Assembly (NCBI GenBank): GCA_020746875.1
Contig: JAGTJL010000001.1
Span: 4,216,001 to 4,280,000 of the forward strand
Reading direction: 5' to 3'
Length of the DNA stretch: 64,000 nt
DNA from: Rhexocercosporidium sp. MPI-PUGE-AT-0058
Taxonomy: Eukaryota > Ascomycota > Leotiomycetes > Helotiales
The notes under the pieces are model-generated. The model saw only the letters and a program-made list of their open reading frames with translations, ran no database searches and was not told the origin of the DNA. The position numbers and the translations under genes were made by a program. Positions 22,350 through 33,294 of the stretch are shown piece by piece. Numbering within the stretch: the stretch's first letter is position 1; the number at the start of each line of letters is the position of its first letter.

Positions 22350-25300
22350 GTTAATATCTTTATTTATTTACTTCGGAAGGGAGTAAAGAGGATTTAAAAG
22401 GCTAGAGATTAGTCTATATTACAATTGACATACCTTAAACGCTTTAAATAGTAATTCCCTATTATTTAAACCTTATATTTTAATCTCTTTATTTACACGG
22501 AAATAATTCGTTACTTATTTAAAGTCTTTACAAAACAATTATAATAATTAAAAACAAAAAGAAAATAGCTTTAGCGATAAAAGGGACACCACGATCACCT
22601 TTATCTTACTTTATCGATTAACCATCGAATACCCTTCGAAATAACCCTAAAAATAGTTCGCTTACGCGTAGCGAGTAGTTCCAGCGCTTTAATAAAAGTT
22701 TAAAGGGTTTTATAGATAATAACGAAGGGGGCTCGGATGCCGAGGAAGCTATTAAAGCTAAGCGACGACGAATCTTAAAAATTTAAATATAAATTAAGTA
22801 AAAGAAAAAGGAAAAGGCAGTTTAAAACCGAATCGAAAAGTTAAAAGAGGTAATATAAGAGTAAAAGAACTTAAAGAAAAAACTAATAGACATAATATAA
22901 AAGGAATAAAAGAAAAGGAAGGCAAAGGATATATAAATAAAAGAAAGCGTTAATACGTGAATACGGCCGGGGACCGCTATTGTAATAAACTTACGAGACC
23001 CCTTCGAGATGACCTCGATATACGCCCGATGTTATATTAACGAATCCCAAAGATGTAAGAGCTTTTAATATATAAGGGCAAGAGCGCTAAAGAGGCTCAG
23101 TTTTTTATTTAAAGTATTAAGTAAAAGTTTTATTAAAATAAAAAGATAATATATATTATAAATAAAGACAAGATTAACGAGTGCGTTCTTGCTTTTAATG
23201 AGAAAGTAAAATAAAAGTAAACCGGGTTCGAATCGAGGGCTAGGACAAATTTACTTACTTAAAAAGGGTTTAAGTAATAAATATTAAACTTAATTATAAA
23301 CCTTAGAAATCGAGAGCTTATGGTACTTAATTAATATAAAACGCTTAATAGCGCGAGAACGAGTCGGTAAATAATTTCGTGTCTTTTCTTAATAACTTAA
23401 AATAATAATTAAAGATTAAAAACAATACAATAAAATAATAGACTTTTTACGTCAAACTAAAGCCTAAGTTAAGAAAAGAAATCATTAAACTTAATACTAT
23501 TAAAATCACTAAAACTCACGAAAAGCTAATATCTTTAGCTTATTACATTAAAAATATTAATAAAGTAAATAATTAAAACAAACCCCGAAAGGACACCGAC
23601 AAAGCTTTAAAAAAAGACAACAATTGCCCTCGTAATAATAAACCTTTTTATATTTCCTTTTTAAACTTAAACCGAAGGCGAGACGAGTTCAGTAATACGA
23701 ATTAAACCCTTATTAATATTAAGTCGGGAGTAAAAGGATCGAGTAATAAGGAATGCTATTACTATAAAAAACTAAGCCACTTAATAATAAAATGCCTAAA
23801 GATTACGTATTATAATTATTAAAAGAAAAAATATTTTTTTTTAAATTATATAAAGTTATAATAAACGGGAAACGGACTAGCTCGATCTTAATCTCTTTAT
23901 TGCCGATAAGATTAGGCGAGAAAGAAAAATAGTAAAAGATTGTAATATTAATAGAAATTCAGACTTAAGACGAAAGAATACGGATTAAACGAGTACTTCT
24001 CGACAGCGGTATTAAAGGTAATTGTGTTTCTTAAGCGCTTATAATTGAATATGGGTAAAACCCTATAATTAACTAAATTAATTTAGTTATAATTAAAGAA
24101 AGAGAAGTTATTATTTACGAAACTCATTCTCTATAATTATATATTATTAATAATAAAGGCATTATAAAAGGGCATTAATAGTCGTATATCGCCTGCGACT
24201 TCGAGATTCTAAGAGTTACTTTTATTTTAAGATTTCCTTAACTTAAGGAAGTTGACCTTATTATTAGCTTTCGATTAAAGACTTAATAATTTCCTTTTAA
24301 AAAGAATTAAATTAACGTTATTTTTATTAAGAAATTTATAAAAAAACTTAAAAGAATTAAATATATTACGTTATACTTAACGCTAAGACTGTCGAAAGTA
24401 CCGAATTGCCTCCGAAATATATCGACTATTAAGAGATTTTTAGCGAAATAGATATTAAGACGTTACTTAAATATTATTTAATAAAGCATCGAATCGACCT
24501 CGAACCTGGCAAGGAACTATTATAAAGACCCGTTTACTTACTCTTTAAATTAGAGCTAATAATACTCCGAGAATACCTCGAAGCGAGTTTAAAAAAGAAT
24601 TAAATCCAAAGATTTACTAGTTTTATAAAAGCGCCTATTCTATTTATGCTTAAGAAAGGCGGAGGACTACGATTATATATCGATTATAAAAGGCTTAATA
24701 TTATTATAATAAAGAATTAGACCTTTTTATTCTTAATTAATAAAACCCTCGATTAATTAAGACACGCTAAAGTATTTATAAAGCTAAACTTAAAAGATGC
24801 GTATTACCGACTCCGAATTAAGTAAAGTGACAAATAAAAGACGGCATTTCGGACCCGATACGAGCACTTTAAGTATTACGTGCTTCCTTTTAAACTCTCG
24901 AATACTTCGGCGACATTTTAAACTTATATTAATTAAGCTTTAATTAAGTTAATAAACGTTACTTATATAATTTATTTAAACAATATTTTTATCTTTTTTA
25001 AAAGCGTTAAAAATTATACAAAAGCTGTTTAGGAGGTCCTCGAAAGGCTTCGCATTTATAAACTCTACGCCAACCTTAAGAAATACGCATTCGATACTAA
25101 TATTATAGAGTTTCTAAGGTTTATAATAGGCCCGCCAGGCATTTAAATAAACCCCTCTTAAGTCGAAAGCATCCAGAAATAGCCTTTACTTAAGTCGTAG
25201 CAAAATATATAAGTATTCTTAAGGTTTATTAACTTTTACTGCCGCTTTATTTATAGTTATATAAAGGTTACTTAACTTATTATTAATTTATTAAAAAGAA

Positions 25301-26807
25301 TATAAAAAAGAAGAAAGACAAAACCTTTTCGATTCTCTCGAGGAGTTATTACGGCATTCTTAATCTTACGAAAAGGATTCTCTTAGACTTTAATCTTTTA
25401 TTACTTTAATCTTAAGCTAAAGATTTAAATAAAAACAAATGCTTCGAAATTCGCTATTAATAAAATCTTATCTTAACTTTTTGGAGAGGATGCGGAGGCT
25501 CGATGACACCTTATCGCATTTTACTCGAAGAAGCTCTCTCTTACTAAGTAACAATATAAAGTTCATAATAAGGAGCTAATAATAATAATATATATATTTA
25601 AATAATAAAATCAATACCTTTAAGGCGCTTTTAATATTATTACGATCCGAATAAATCACTATAATTTTAAATACTTTATAACGAAACGGAAGCTTACCGG
25701 ATAGTAAGCAAAGTAAGCCGATAAACTAGCTAAATCCGATTTTATTATTAAATATTAAACTAAAGCTACAAATCCTATTAATAAGCCTTCGCGAAAACCT
25801 GACCTTAAAGACTCGGAACCTAGTCGAGGTAAAAACAAAGAAAAAGAATAGTTACCGACGTTATATCAGAAGCTACGCTTAACTACGATATTATAAAAGA
25901 AAAGGCCTTTATTAATAGCATTTCTAAAGTCGGAGCTTAAACAACCTCGCACTAATAAATTATCGAAGCCAAATTAAAGATTATCTATAAAGGATTTATA
26001 AGGCAGCGAAAAGCAATCGGAAGGGGTACGAAGGACCCCCGACGGATCTATTATTAGTATTACTAATTGTAAATAATATATATTATAGCGAGTAACAGTT
26101 ATATTATTATAAATCGAAATAATAAGCAGCGAACTTTCGAAACCGATTTAAAGTATAATCCTTAATTTATAAAAATAAATCCTTTTATAATAAATAAGAC
26201 GTATAAATCGATTCCGAAGGGACGTCGAGCTAAGTCCGAAGGACATTAAAAGATATGCGAAAATAAACTATTATAATATTATAATAAGACTTATATATTA
26301 CTTAAGAAATCACTTTAGAGTGAGATCTTAAATGTTAATTACAATAATGCCGTAATAAGACACTTTAAGTTCTAAAAAACCTTTGAATTGCTTTCGAGGA
26401 AATACTTTTAATAAAGATTACGTATAAACGTTAAAAAGTATATAAGCACTTACGTAAAATATTAAAAAGGGAAACTAAGAAGACACCGACTTTACGGCGA
26501 ATTAGCCCCGTTCTTTATTCCTTTAAAACCTTAAAAAGAGATAATTATAATTTTTATTATAAACTTACCGTTAAGTAAAAGAATAAGTCAAATATACGAT
26601 TTTATTCTCGTAATCGTCGATCGATTTACGAAATTAATTCGGTATATCCCCGTAATAAAGACAATTACTGCACCCGAGCTAGCCGAGCTCTTTATATAAT
26701 ATATATATAAGGACTTTAAATGTCTTAAGGGAATTAATACCGACAAAGGCTCTGTCTTTATAAGTAAGTTCTAGTCTTTAATAATGTTTTACCTTTAGGT
26801 TCGACGC
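22350..26807 (+). mobile_element. Ty3/gypsy gag-pol remnant, truncated in integrase
   Basis: Plus-strand remnants follow gypsy order. There is a gag end with an eroded zinc knuckle near 23745-23800 (CYYYKKLSHLIIKC, one Cys lost by G-to-A), a protease-like LLDSG at about 24000, and reverse transcriptase at about 24530-25110 (LRLYIDYKRLN, KLNLKDAYYRLRI, TAFRTRYEHFKY, and YLNNIF where YLDDIF is expected). RNase H follows at about 25430-25690 (TNASKFAI, FYSKKLS, HNKELI), then integrase at about 26490-26800 (YDFILVIVDRFTKL, TITAPELAELF, TDKGSVFISKF). The integrase stops at 26807, where another LTR element begins. The rest of this element is not found in the window. The left boundary is approximate; its 5' LTR is unclear. 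Confidence 0.78.
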
Positions 26808-28370
26808 TGTTACGATTCCCTAAGCCTCATATTCTAACCGAGCGAGCTCGGCATCGCTCGTAGCATTGCCTTAGCGTGGCAACTATGGCGCTAAGCCTAA
26901 TCGGGAAAGGCTAGAGGGACCTTTTATATATTTATATTAAAGCTCCCTCTTATAAAGAGCTCTTCTTTTCTTTTTTTTTTTTTTTAAATTTTAAGCGTAA
27001 CTTTAAGTCTAAATATAAAGCTATTTCTTATATTATATTAACCTTTAACCAGCCGTAATATAAGAAAAGACTAATAACTCTTTTATTATAAAGCGTTATA
27101 TCCTACTAAGTCTTACGCGTCACGTCTCCTTGCCTTTATAATAAGTTGACGACAAACTTTAATACTTTAGCTTATTTAATAAATAAATACCCCTCTATTA
27201 ATAGTAAATTGCCTTAAAGAAAGTTAAAAAACTTCCTGCCGTTAACTTATCTCGTGTAACTTAACGCGCGCTATTCGAACTTCGACTTCGACTTATATTT
27301 AATTAATAAATTAATTAATAACCTTAAATACTTCTTTACTTTATATTATTATTACTTCCGACTTCTCCTTCCCGTCGGCGAAGCTTTAGAAAAAAAAGCG
27401 CCCCCTTATAACTAAGCTTTATCGACACTTTTATCTCTTCGGTCGAGACTTTTATAAAAGAACTCGACAACTTCAAAGAACCCGATTCCGACTCGAAAAA
27501 CAAACCTTAGAATTACTTCGACGCCTCGCTAAAGCCTACCGCTATTATAAAGGGCCTTACCCTCGCTTAATAAGCAAAAGTAAATTAATTAATCGAGATC
27601 TCCGTTAGCTTTGCTATTATTACCGCTATTAAATAAGCTCTTAACTAATATACTCTTAATAACCCCTACTAAAAGACTTATACTTCCTCTCCTTAAAATA
27701 ATTAATCGGTACGTATTCTTACGGCGGACCTCTAGCTAATTACCGATTATTATTTATTAAAGTTAAATAATTCGGTTTAAGTTATAAAGCCCTTTAAAGT
27801 TAAATACCCCCGTATTCCTTTTAACGATTATAAGAGCGATATCGAGTATAATACTTAAAAGATAAAGATAAAGTTATTTATAAAAGAATACTTAAATAAC
27901 TTTAAGAATAAAATATTATAAGTTAAGGCTTACTTTTAGTATACCGCCGGCAAGGCAAAAATTATTATCTTTTAATATATAAACCCTGAATTTGCCGGCA
28001 CTTTCGAGACTGCTGCCGACGTTTTAACGGCCGTAAACCAGCGATTCTTTAATTATAACCGAATCCAAGCTGTTAAAAGAATATATAACTAGCTATTAAT
28101 AGGTAATATAACTTATAACGACTTCCGAGTTAAATTTACTTCTTATATTATTACTAATAAGATTGCTTACTCCCGCTGGCTTGAGGACGTATGCGAAAAG
28201 GTCTCTCCGGCTCTTAAGCGTATAATTTATATAAAAAAGTATAAAATAAACGGAAATTATATAACTCTAGATAAATTCTTAGCTATTATAAGACTATATT
28301 AAGCCTCGGCTAAACTCGCTTAATAATATAAGATTATATTAAGCATACCTTTCCATAACTTAACTACCTT
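26808..28370 (+). mobile_element. Second LTR element: 5' LTR and gag remnant
   Basis: It starts TGTTACGATTCCC at 26808, inside the integrase of the preceding element. The first 150 bases are GC-rich and LTR-like, followed by a long T run at about 26966-26981. From about 27250 the plus strand carries a RIP-broken gag: YPRIPFNDYKSDIEYNT, PEFAGTFETAADVLTAVNQRF, and LEDVCEKVSPALKRIIY near 28180. There is no pol downstream. Either it was truncated or it is another gag-only type element. I could not find a matching 3' LTR. Confidence 0.6.
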
Positions 28371-28700
28371 TGCATAAAGCTCCGGCTTCGCATAAAGCCT
28401 CGGCTTCCATGCTTTGAACCTCGGAAGCTTTAAGCTTCCAGTAAAGGGTTATTCAGGGCTAAAACAGTGGCTTCATTAAGCCTTAAGCTTCCGTGTTTTA
28501 AACCTCGGAAGCTCTAGTAATATAAAGCTAGTCTTGATACACTTCCGTGTTTTAAACCTCGGAAGCTCTGGTAATATAAAGCTAATAAACCGATGCGAGA
28601 GCAAATAGCCGATGCGAGAGCAAATAGCCGATGCGAGAGCTAAATAGCTTGGCGCCTAAAAGTAGTTATATAGACCTAGTTTCCCCCGAAGTAATGAAAT
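28371..28700. repeat. Short tandem repeats, not RIP-mutated
   Basis: Two near-identical units of about 43 bases (beginning cttccgtgttttaaacc, at about 28488 and 28541) include the inverted pair CTTCC/GGAAG, and a third diverged copy lies near 28415. Next come three copies of the 19-mer ccgatgcgagagcaaatag at 28590, 28609 and 28628 (the last with one extra base). The sequence is GC-richer than its surroundings. Confidence 0.75.
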
Positions 28701-28806
28701 CATCATTCACACCAAATCTCTTCTTTTCAGAAAATAAGAAGACCGTCCTCCGACTACTTATTTACTTTTAACCTTATATATTTATATATTTTTGCTTTTT
28801 TAATAT

Positions 28807-29085
28807 TGTGGTGGGGTTGACCTCAGAGGTCCATTTGTCACGTGATTGGGCTGCCATTTGCTGTATTTAAGGTAGCCTCTAGGGCAACATCCTTCAAAAA
28901 ACAACGATTTTTACTACTACAACTTTTCCTTTTTATTTAAATTATACCTCTCCTATCCCTTAACAAATTGTACTCCTTAAATATGTAATATCTCTAGTAT
29001 TCGTCAAATGGGTATTTCCTACGTTTACCCTCCGGCACTTGCTTTGCTACCCTCTTGTTGTGTGCTTGGTGTTTTCCCCTCCACA
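28807..29085 (+). repeat. LTR, little mutated copy
   Basis: 279 bp, begins TGTGGTGGGGTTG and ends TTCCCCTCCACA. It matches 29746-30026 but keeps the Gs and Cs that are A and T there. It is bracketed by ATAT on both sides, so it may be a later solo LTR rather than the partner of the downstream copy. Confidence 0.75.
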
Positions 29086-29745
29086 ATATATTCTTAATAT
29101 ATTTCCTTTTATTTTTAGTAATAATTAAGAAATTAAAAAAGTTCGTAAAAGATTTGTTAAAATAAAAATATAAAGAAGAAGCGGAGTCGTTAAAAATACG
29201 CCAGCTTAAAATATAAGAAAATATTAACGAATTCGACGCGTTATAGGGATCGATCTTTATTTTATAAGGAAAGTCAGTTTTTACGCTGTAAGGGAAGGAG
29301 TCGGGAACTTATTTAAAATGCTAATTATACGCCGATTTAACTTAAAAGAATTACTTTAACTTTATTAAAGCTGAAGTTTGCTCGGATATAATATTTAAGA
29401 AAGCAAGTTTAAGCGGCAGGAATAATACGGCAAGTATTAAGAGGTATAAAAAAACTAATATAAATATAAAGAAACGCGTAAAGCTTCTTTAAAAGTATTA
29501 TAAAAAAGCTTAATAAAATTATTAAAAAAGAAAAGAAAGAAAAAGAATAATAAAATAAAAAACGATATTTAAAAGTATTAAGTAAGACGATTATTTGCTT
29601 TTAAAAATAAAGTATAAGTTATTTAATATTTACTTATCTTTACTTAAACACATTTTCCTTTAAGTATTTAAAGCTTTAAAACTGCAATACTAATTCTTAC
29701 TTCTTTACTCGAGGTCGAGCATGAGTTTTTTAAAAGAGGAACGCA
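29086..29745 (+). mobile_element. Degraded internal region between two LTR copies
   Basis: AT-rich with gag-like charged fragments on the plus strand and many stops. It ends in a purine-rich stretch (taaaagaggaacgca) before 29746, like a polypurine tract. Too short to encode pol. Confidence 0.45.
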
Positions 29746-30026
29746 TATAATAAGGTTAATCTTAAGGGTCTATTTATCACGTGATTAAGTTATATCTTAC
29801 TGTATTTAAAATAGCCTTTAAGGTAATATCTTTTAACGATAATAACGATTTTTATTATTATAACTTTTCCTTCTTATTTAAATTATACCTCTCCCTTCCC
29901 TTAATAAATTATACTCTTTAAATATATAATATTTTTAATATTCGTTAAATAAGTATTTCCTACGTTTACCCTCCGGCACTTACTTTGCTACCCTCTTATT
30001 GTGTGCTTGGTGTTTTCCCCTCCACA
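29746..30026 (+). repeat. LTR, RIP-mutated copy
   Basis: 281 bp, begins TATAATAAGGTTAAT where the upstream copy has TGTGGTGGGGTTGAC, and ends TTCCCCTCCACA. Nearly all differences are G-to-A or C-to-T. It abuts a truncated copy of a different LTR at 30027. Confidence 0.75.
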
Positions 30027-30249
30027 GTATATAATAATACTTTAGCGAAGGCTATTAAAAGCTAATAAGTTTAATATAAAAAAAATAAGAAGATAAAAAG
30101 AGAAAGAGAAATAAAAAGAGCGTGAGTTCATATATATAAGCTCCTCCGAAACCCCTCCGGTACTAGTCTGACTCCGCATAACTTAATTACCCCTGAACCC
30201 CTGGATTCCCTGACTCGCTGAGAAGCTCTTAAGTGCACCTATCGTCACA
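30027..30249 (+). repeat. Truncated second copy of the 258-bp LTR
   Basis: Matches 12242-12465 (right-hand 224 bases of the solo LTR), ending CCTATCGTCACA. The first 34 bases are missing, replaced by the LTR that ends at 30026. On its right it has inserted into a Tc1-like transposase. Confidence 0.8.
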
Positions 30250-30960
30250 GCTATACGTTAGTCTCATTAGATCATATAACTTTCTTTTAATCCTTAAGTG
30301 TCTAATCCTTATATATAAAACACTAATCCAGCTTAGCTATTATTTACTCTGTCGTTAAACCTAACTTAACTATCCTCTTAAACACTTTATGACTATGCTC
30401 TTTTAATACTTTATATATAATATTACGTGAAACAAGCTGAATCCCCTTAGTCTTATTAACCTAATACGTAATGCGAGCTGTTAACCATCCTTTAGTTATA
30501 GAGTTTTTAGTCATTGTCTTAATAATAAGCTCTGTTACTACAGTAAAGGTTTTAGGTCTACCAGACCTAGGAGCATCATCCACATAATACAGCTCTATAA
30601 TACAGTTTTGCCTTAGCATTTAATTACGTGAAATTGCCTTAGCTTTAAGCTTCTAAACAAAGCTTTTTAATATACCAGTTTTAGCTGTAATAACCTCATA
30701 ATAGACGTTATCGTCATAAAGAGTAAGAGCTTTGATTCTAGTGCTAATAGTATTATTTTTATTAGCTTTAGAAGTAGTAGAGCTAGTAATTGAAGCCTTA
30801 GATAGTGCTATAGTAAGTAAAGGAGGGGCAGAGGACTCAAGAGAGTGCAAATCAGGCTCTGAATCACTTACGGATTTATATTCTTCCCAAATATTATTAA
30901 AAGTGATTTCAAGCTTAATAAGATCTTCAGCGTTTATTCTTGATTGAACTGGAGCTATTT
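30250..30960 (-). pseudogene. Tc1-like transposase, N-terminal half only
   Basis: The minus strand reads from about 30960: a lead region NAEDLIKLEITFNNIWEEY, then a Ser/Thr/Lys-rich spacer, an eroded first helix-turn-helix, YVDDAPRSGRPKTFTVVTE (about 30590), TKNSITKGWLTARI, and VYK-like YKVLKEHSHKVFKR, TLKDWKK-like and WSNETNV-like segments ending at 30250. That last piece is the first catalytic region (WSDET with D changed to N). The coding sequence stops where the LTR fragment begins. The catalytic C-terminal half is absent. Confidence 0.75.
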
Positions 30961-32380
30961 TAATTAATTAAAAGGTAAGAATATGAGAATCGCCTCAAAA
31001 TTTACTCCACTATAACCAATTGCTAGCTAAGCGAGCCTTATAAGGCCCTATAATTATAGAGTCATATCGCCTAAAAACTGTCCCCTTTTAGGGACTACCC
31101 TTTAAAGCTACAGGGGCTGGTTATTAAGCCTTAAGTGCCTCAGGTTTCCAGACTTTTGAACGCGGCCTCCGTATTTAATGGCTAGATGTCTATAGTACCC
31201 ACAGCCTTTTGTGTAGTTCCTTAATACAGGATCATATCGACTAGGGCATACTGCCTCAGCTCTCGGGGAAGCTGTACTAGATTTTCTCCCCCACCTGAAG
31301 CAAACTCTGTCTCAGGGATAAATTCAACATGCCCAATTCGTTGCTGCTATTAATAATTTAGTCCGTTAGCGGGCGATATCTTTGCTTTAATACTTATTCT
31401 AATTAATACGTTGTTTTAATAAACTTTTATATTCCTTTACTTTCTTAACTTTAATATAAATCTCTTATATTTTAAGGTAATCTTAATACTTTATACAAAG
31501 GTTATCACCTATATCGTATATGATATCGATTAAATTATTAAAAATTGCGCCTTTGTATTATATTTAAAGGCATCCTTCACGAAATTAAAGAAGGGAATTC
31601 GAAAGATCGCTTAACACACGGTCGTATAAAACTCGGCCACGCATTTTTCTGCTTATTTAGGGTTGTACTTAGTGTTTATATTAGTGCATAGCAGCCAATT
31701 CTGCCTTAATATAAGATATTAACGGTAGTTCTCGCTATTATTTAAGATAGGACGTTACTAAAAGCAGCCTCCTTTAGCATTGAGATGTGTAAACCGCTTG
31801 AGGGAGTTATTCTTAGTTTAGTATCTATCTCTGTTGTTTGCGACACTTCAAATTCGCGAGCCTAAAGAAGGGTACATGTGACAATAGAGGATTAAGTGAT
31901 TCTAGTATATCGCCGAATAGAGATCAATGCTAGCGGGTGTTTATAGTTGCATGGGTTTTCGTTATTTGCTTTGCCTTCTAATTAGCTACGTGTTTCAAAC
32001 CTTTCCAGCCCATCTCTATAACTGGCAGCTGACCAAGCGGGCGGTGCGGCATAGAGGATATATCTAAGGCTTGCGAACCCTAAGGAGTTAGTTTTCCTAA
32101 AGGGAGAGATTAGTCATGGATAATGAAGCTTGCGGATACGTTGCAGTACCAAAGCTCCTACTAATCATCTGAGTCTACTTGAACAGCAACGGCTGAGCAT
32201 TTTATACAGTAATATTGCGCTAAATCCATGGAATCACACACGAGTTACAAATGCTACATCTGCTACTCTATTAAGGATGGACTTGCGATTGAACGGCTAT
32301 AACGGGATTGCTGAGGATTGCTGTCGAAATCATATCACCCTCGTAAATTAGCGAGTGTACCAAAATGAAATATCAGGCCA
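30961..32380. other. Transition from degraded to normal DNA, no gene seen
   Basis: AT-richness falls gradually. No reading frame is convincing; the 73-residue plus frame at 32130-32351 lacks any recognisable feature. Probably old repeat debris. Confidence 0.4.
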
Positions 32381-33144
32381 CTATCCCCTCTACTGCCACG
32401 GCTTACAGGCACCTGTAAGCCCCTATAGCGAGAGCCTAATTTAAGCGAGGAACACCAAACCACAGCAACTGCGCTCTAAAAGCCACCTTTTGCAGCTAAA
32501 TTTCATTATTTTCTATGATACAATTCAAAGCAATTGTTTAGAGTACAAATATGGACCTGGCACTGTTGACAGCCCTAATAAGTGAAGGTCCTCCTGCCCG
32601 ATCGACTAGAATTATCTGTAATTTCCCTTAAAGGGATACGTTTCCGCAGAGGAGGGTCCCAGAATCGCCTCCCTTTACAAGCTGCACAATTAGATGAAGT
32701 CGATATCCTGACATGCTCGTGCTTATGAACTAGGACCTCGGGTAGTGGTCTTTGATAAAAGTTTGTAGCCAAAACGATCTTATCCACGATATCTGGCGTG
32801 TAATATTACGTGAAAAGGGTAATCGGATCATCTGGTGAACAGTCTTCCGGTAAATGTATCTCTAGATTAAATTCATCATCTCCATAAGCTGAAATTGAGT
32901 GCCTTTCTTTTATAAAGGCTTCGCTTTCGGTCTAAGGGTCCCCGGATTAGTTGGATCTGCTTGTACGTCTTCGGGCATGGTGGGCGCATTGAAAGATAAC
33001 GATTTCTGGTGGGGAAAGAGGGTTTATTGATGCTATTTGTTTATCCCGTCCCTTAGCGCCCATGCCCTGTAGTTAGGGCAACCTTAGCGCCCCGCACCCT
33101 GTACAGCACCTGTAAGGACCTGTATATGGCAGTAGAGGGGATAG
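32381..33144. mobile_element. 764-bp non-autonomous TIR element
   Basis: The left end CTATCCCCTCTACTGCCA (32381-32398) is exactly repeated in reverse complement at 33127-33144, followed on both sides by related inner motifs (ttacaggcacctgtaag on the left, tacaggtccttacaggtgctg on the right strand). The interior has a 70-residue minus frame (32575-32787) containing a CAAC cysteine pair, possibly the C-terminus of a deleted transposase. I cannot assign the superfamily: no TTAA and no clear 8-bp target duplication are seen. It shows little RIP. Confidence 0.65.
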
Positions 33145-33294
33145 GAGGTCGTCTCATGGATTTGGTATGAATATGCTTCATATGACTGAAATTTTGACTT
33201 TTTCCTCTCGCAGAGTCAATACTTGCTCGCGCGGACGATCCAAAGATAACTCAACTCACCTGCTACATTCACTGAATTCTGTTGACCCAGGCCG

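Noticed and set aside
28590..28647. Three 19-mers considered as a CRISPR-like array
   Set aside because: Units are directly adjacent with no spacers and the organism is a fungus.
32371..33152. Target duplication of the 764-bp element (aggcca versus aggtcg)
   Set aside because: The match is imperfect and out of register with the inverted ends.
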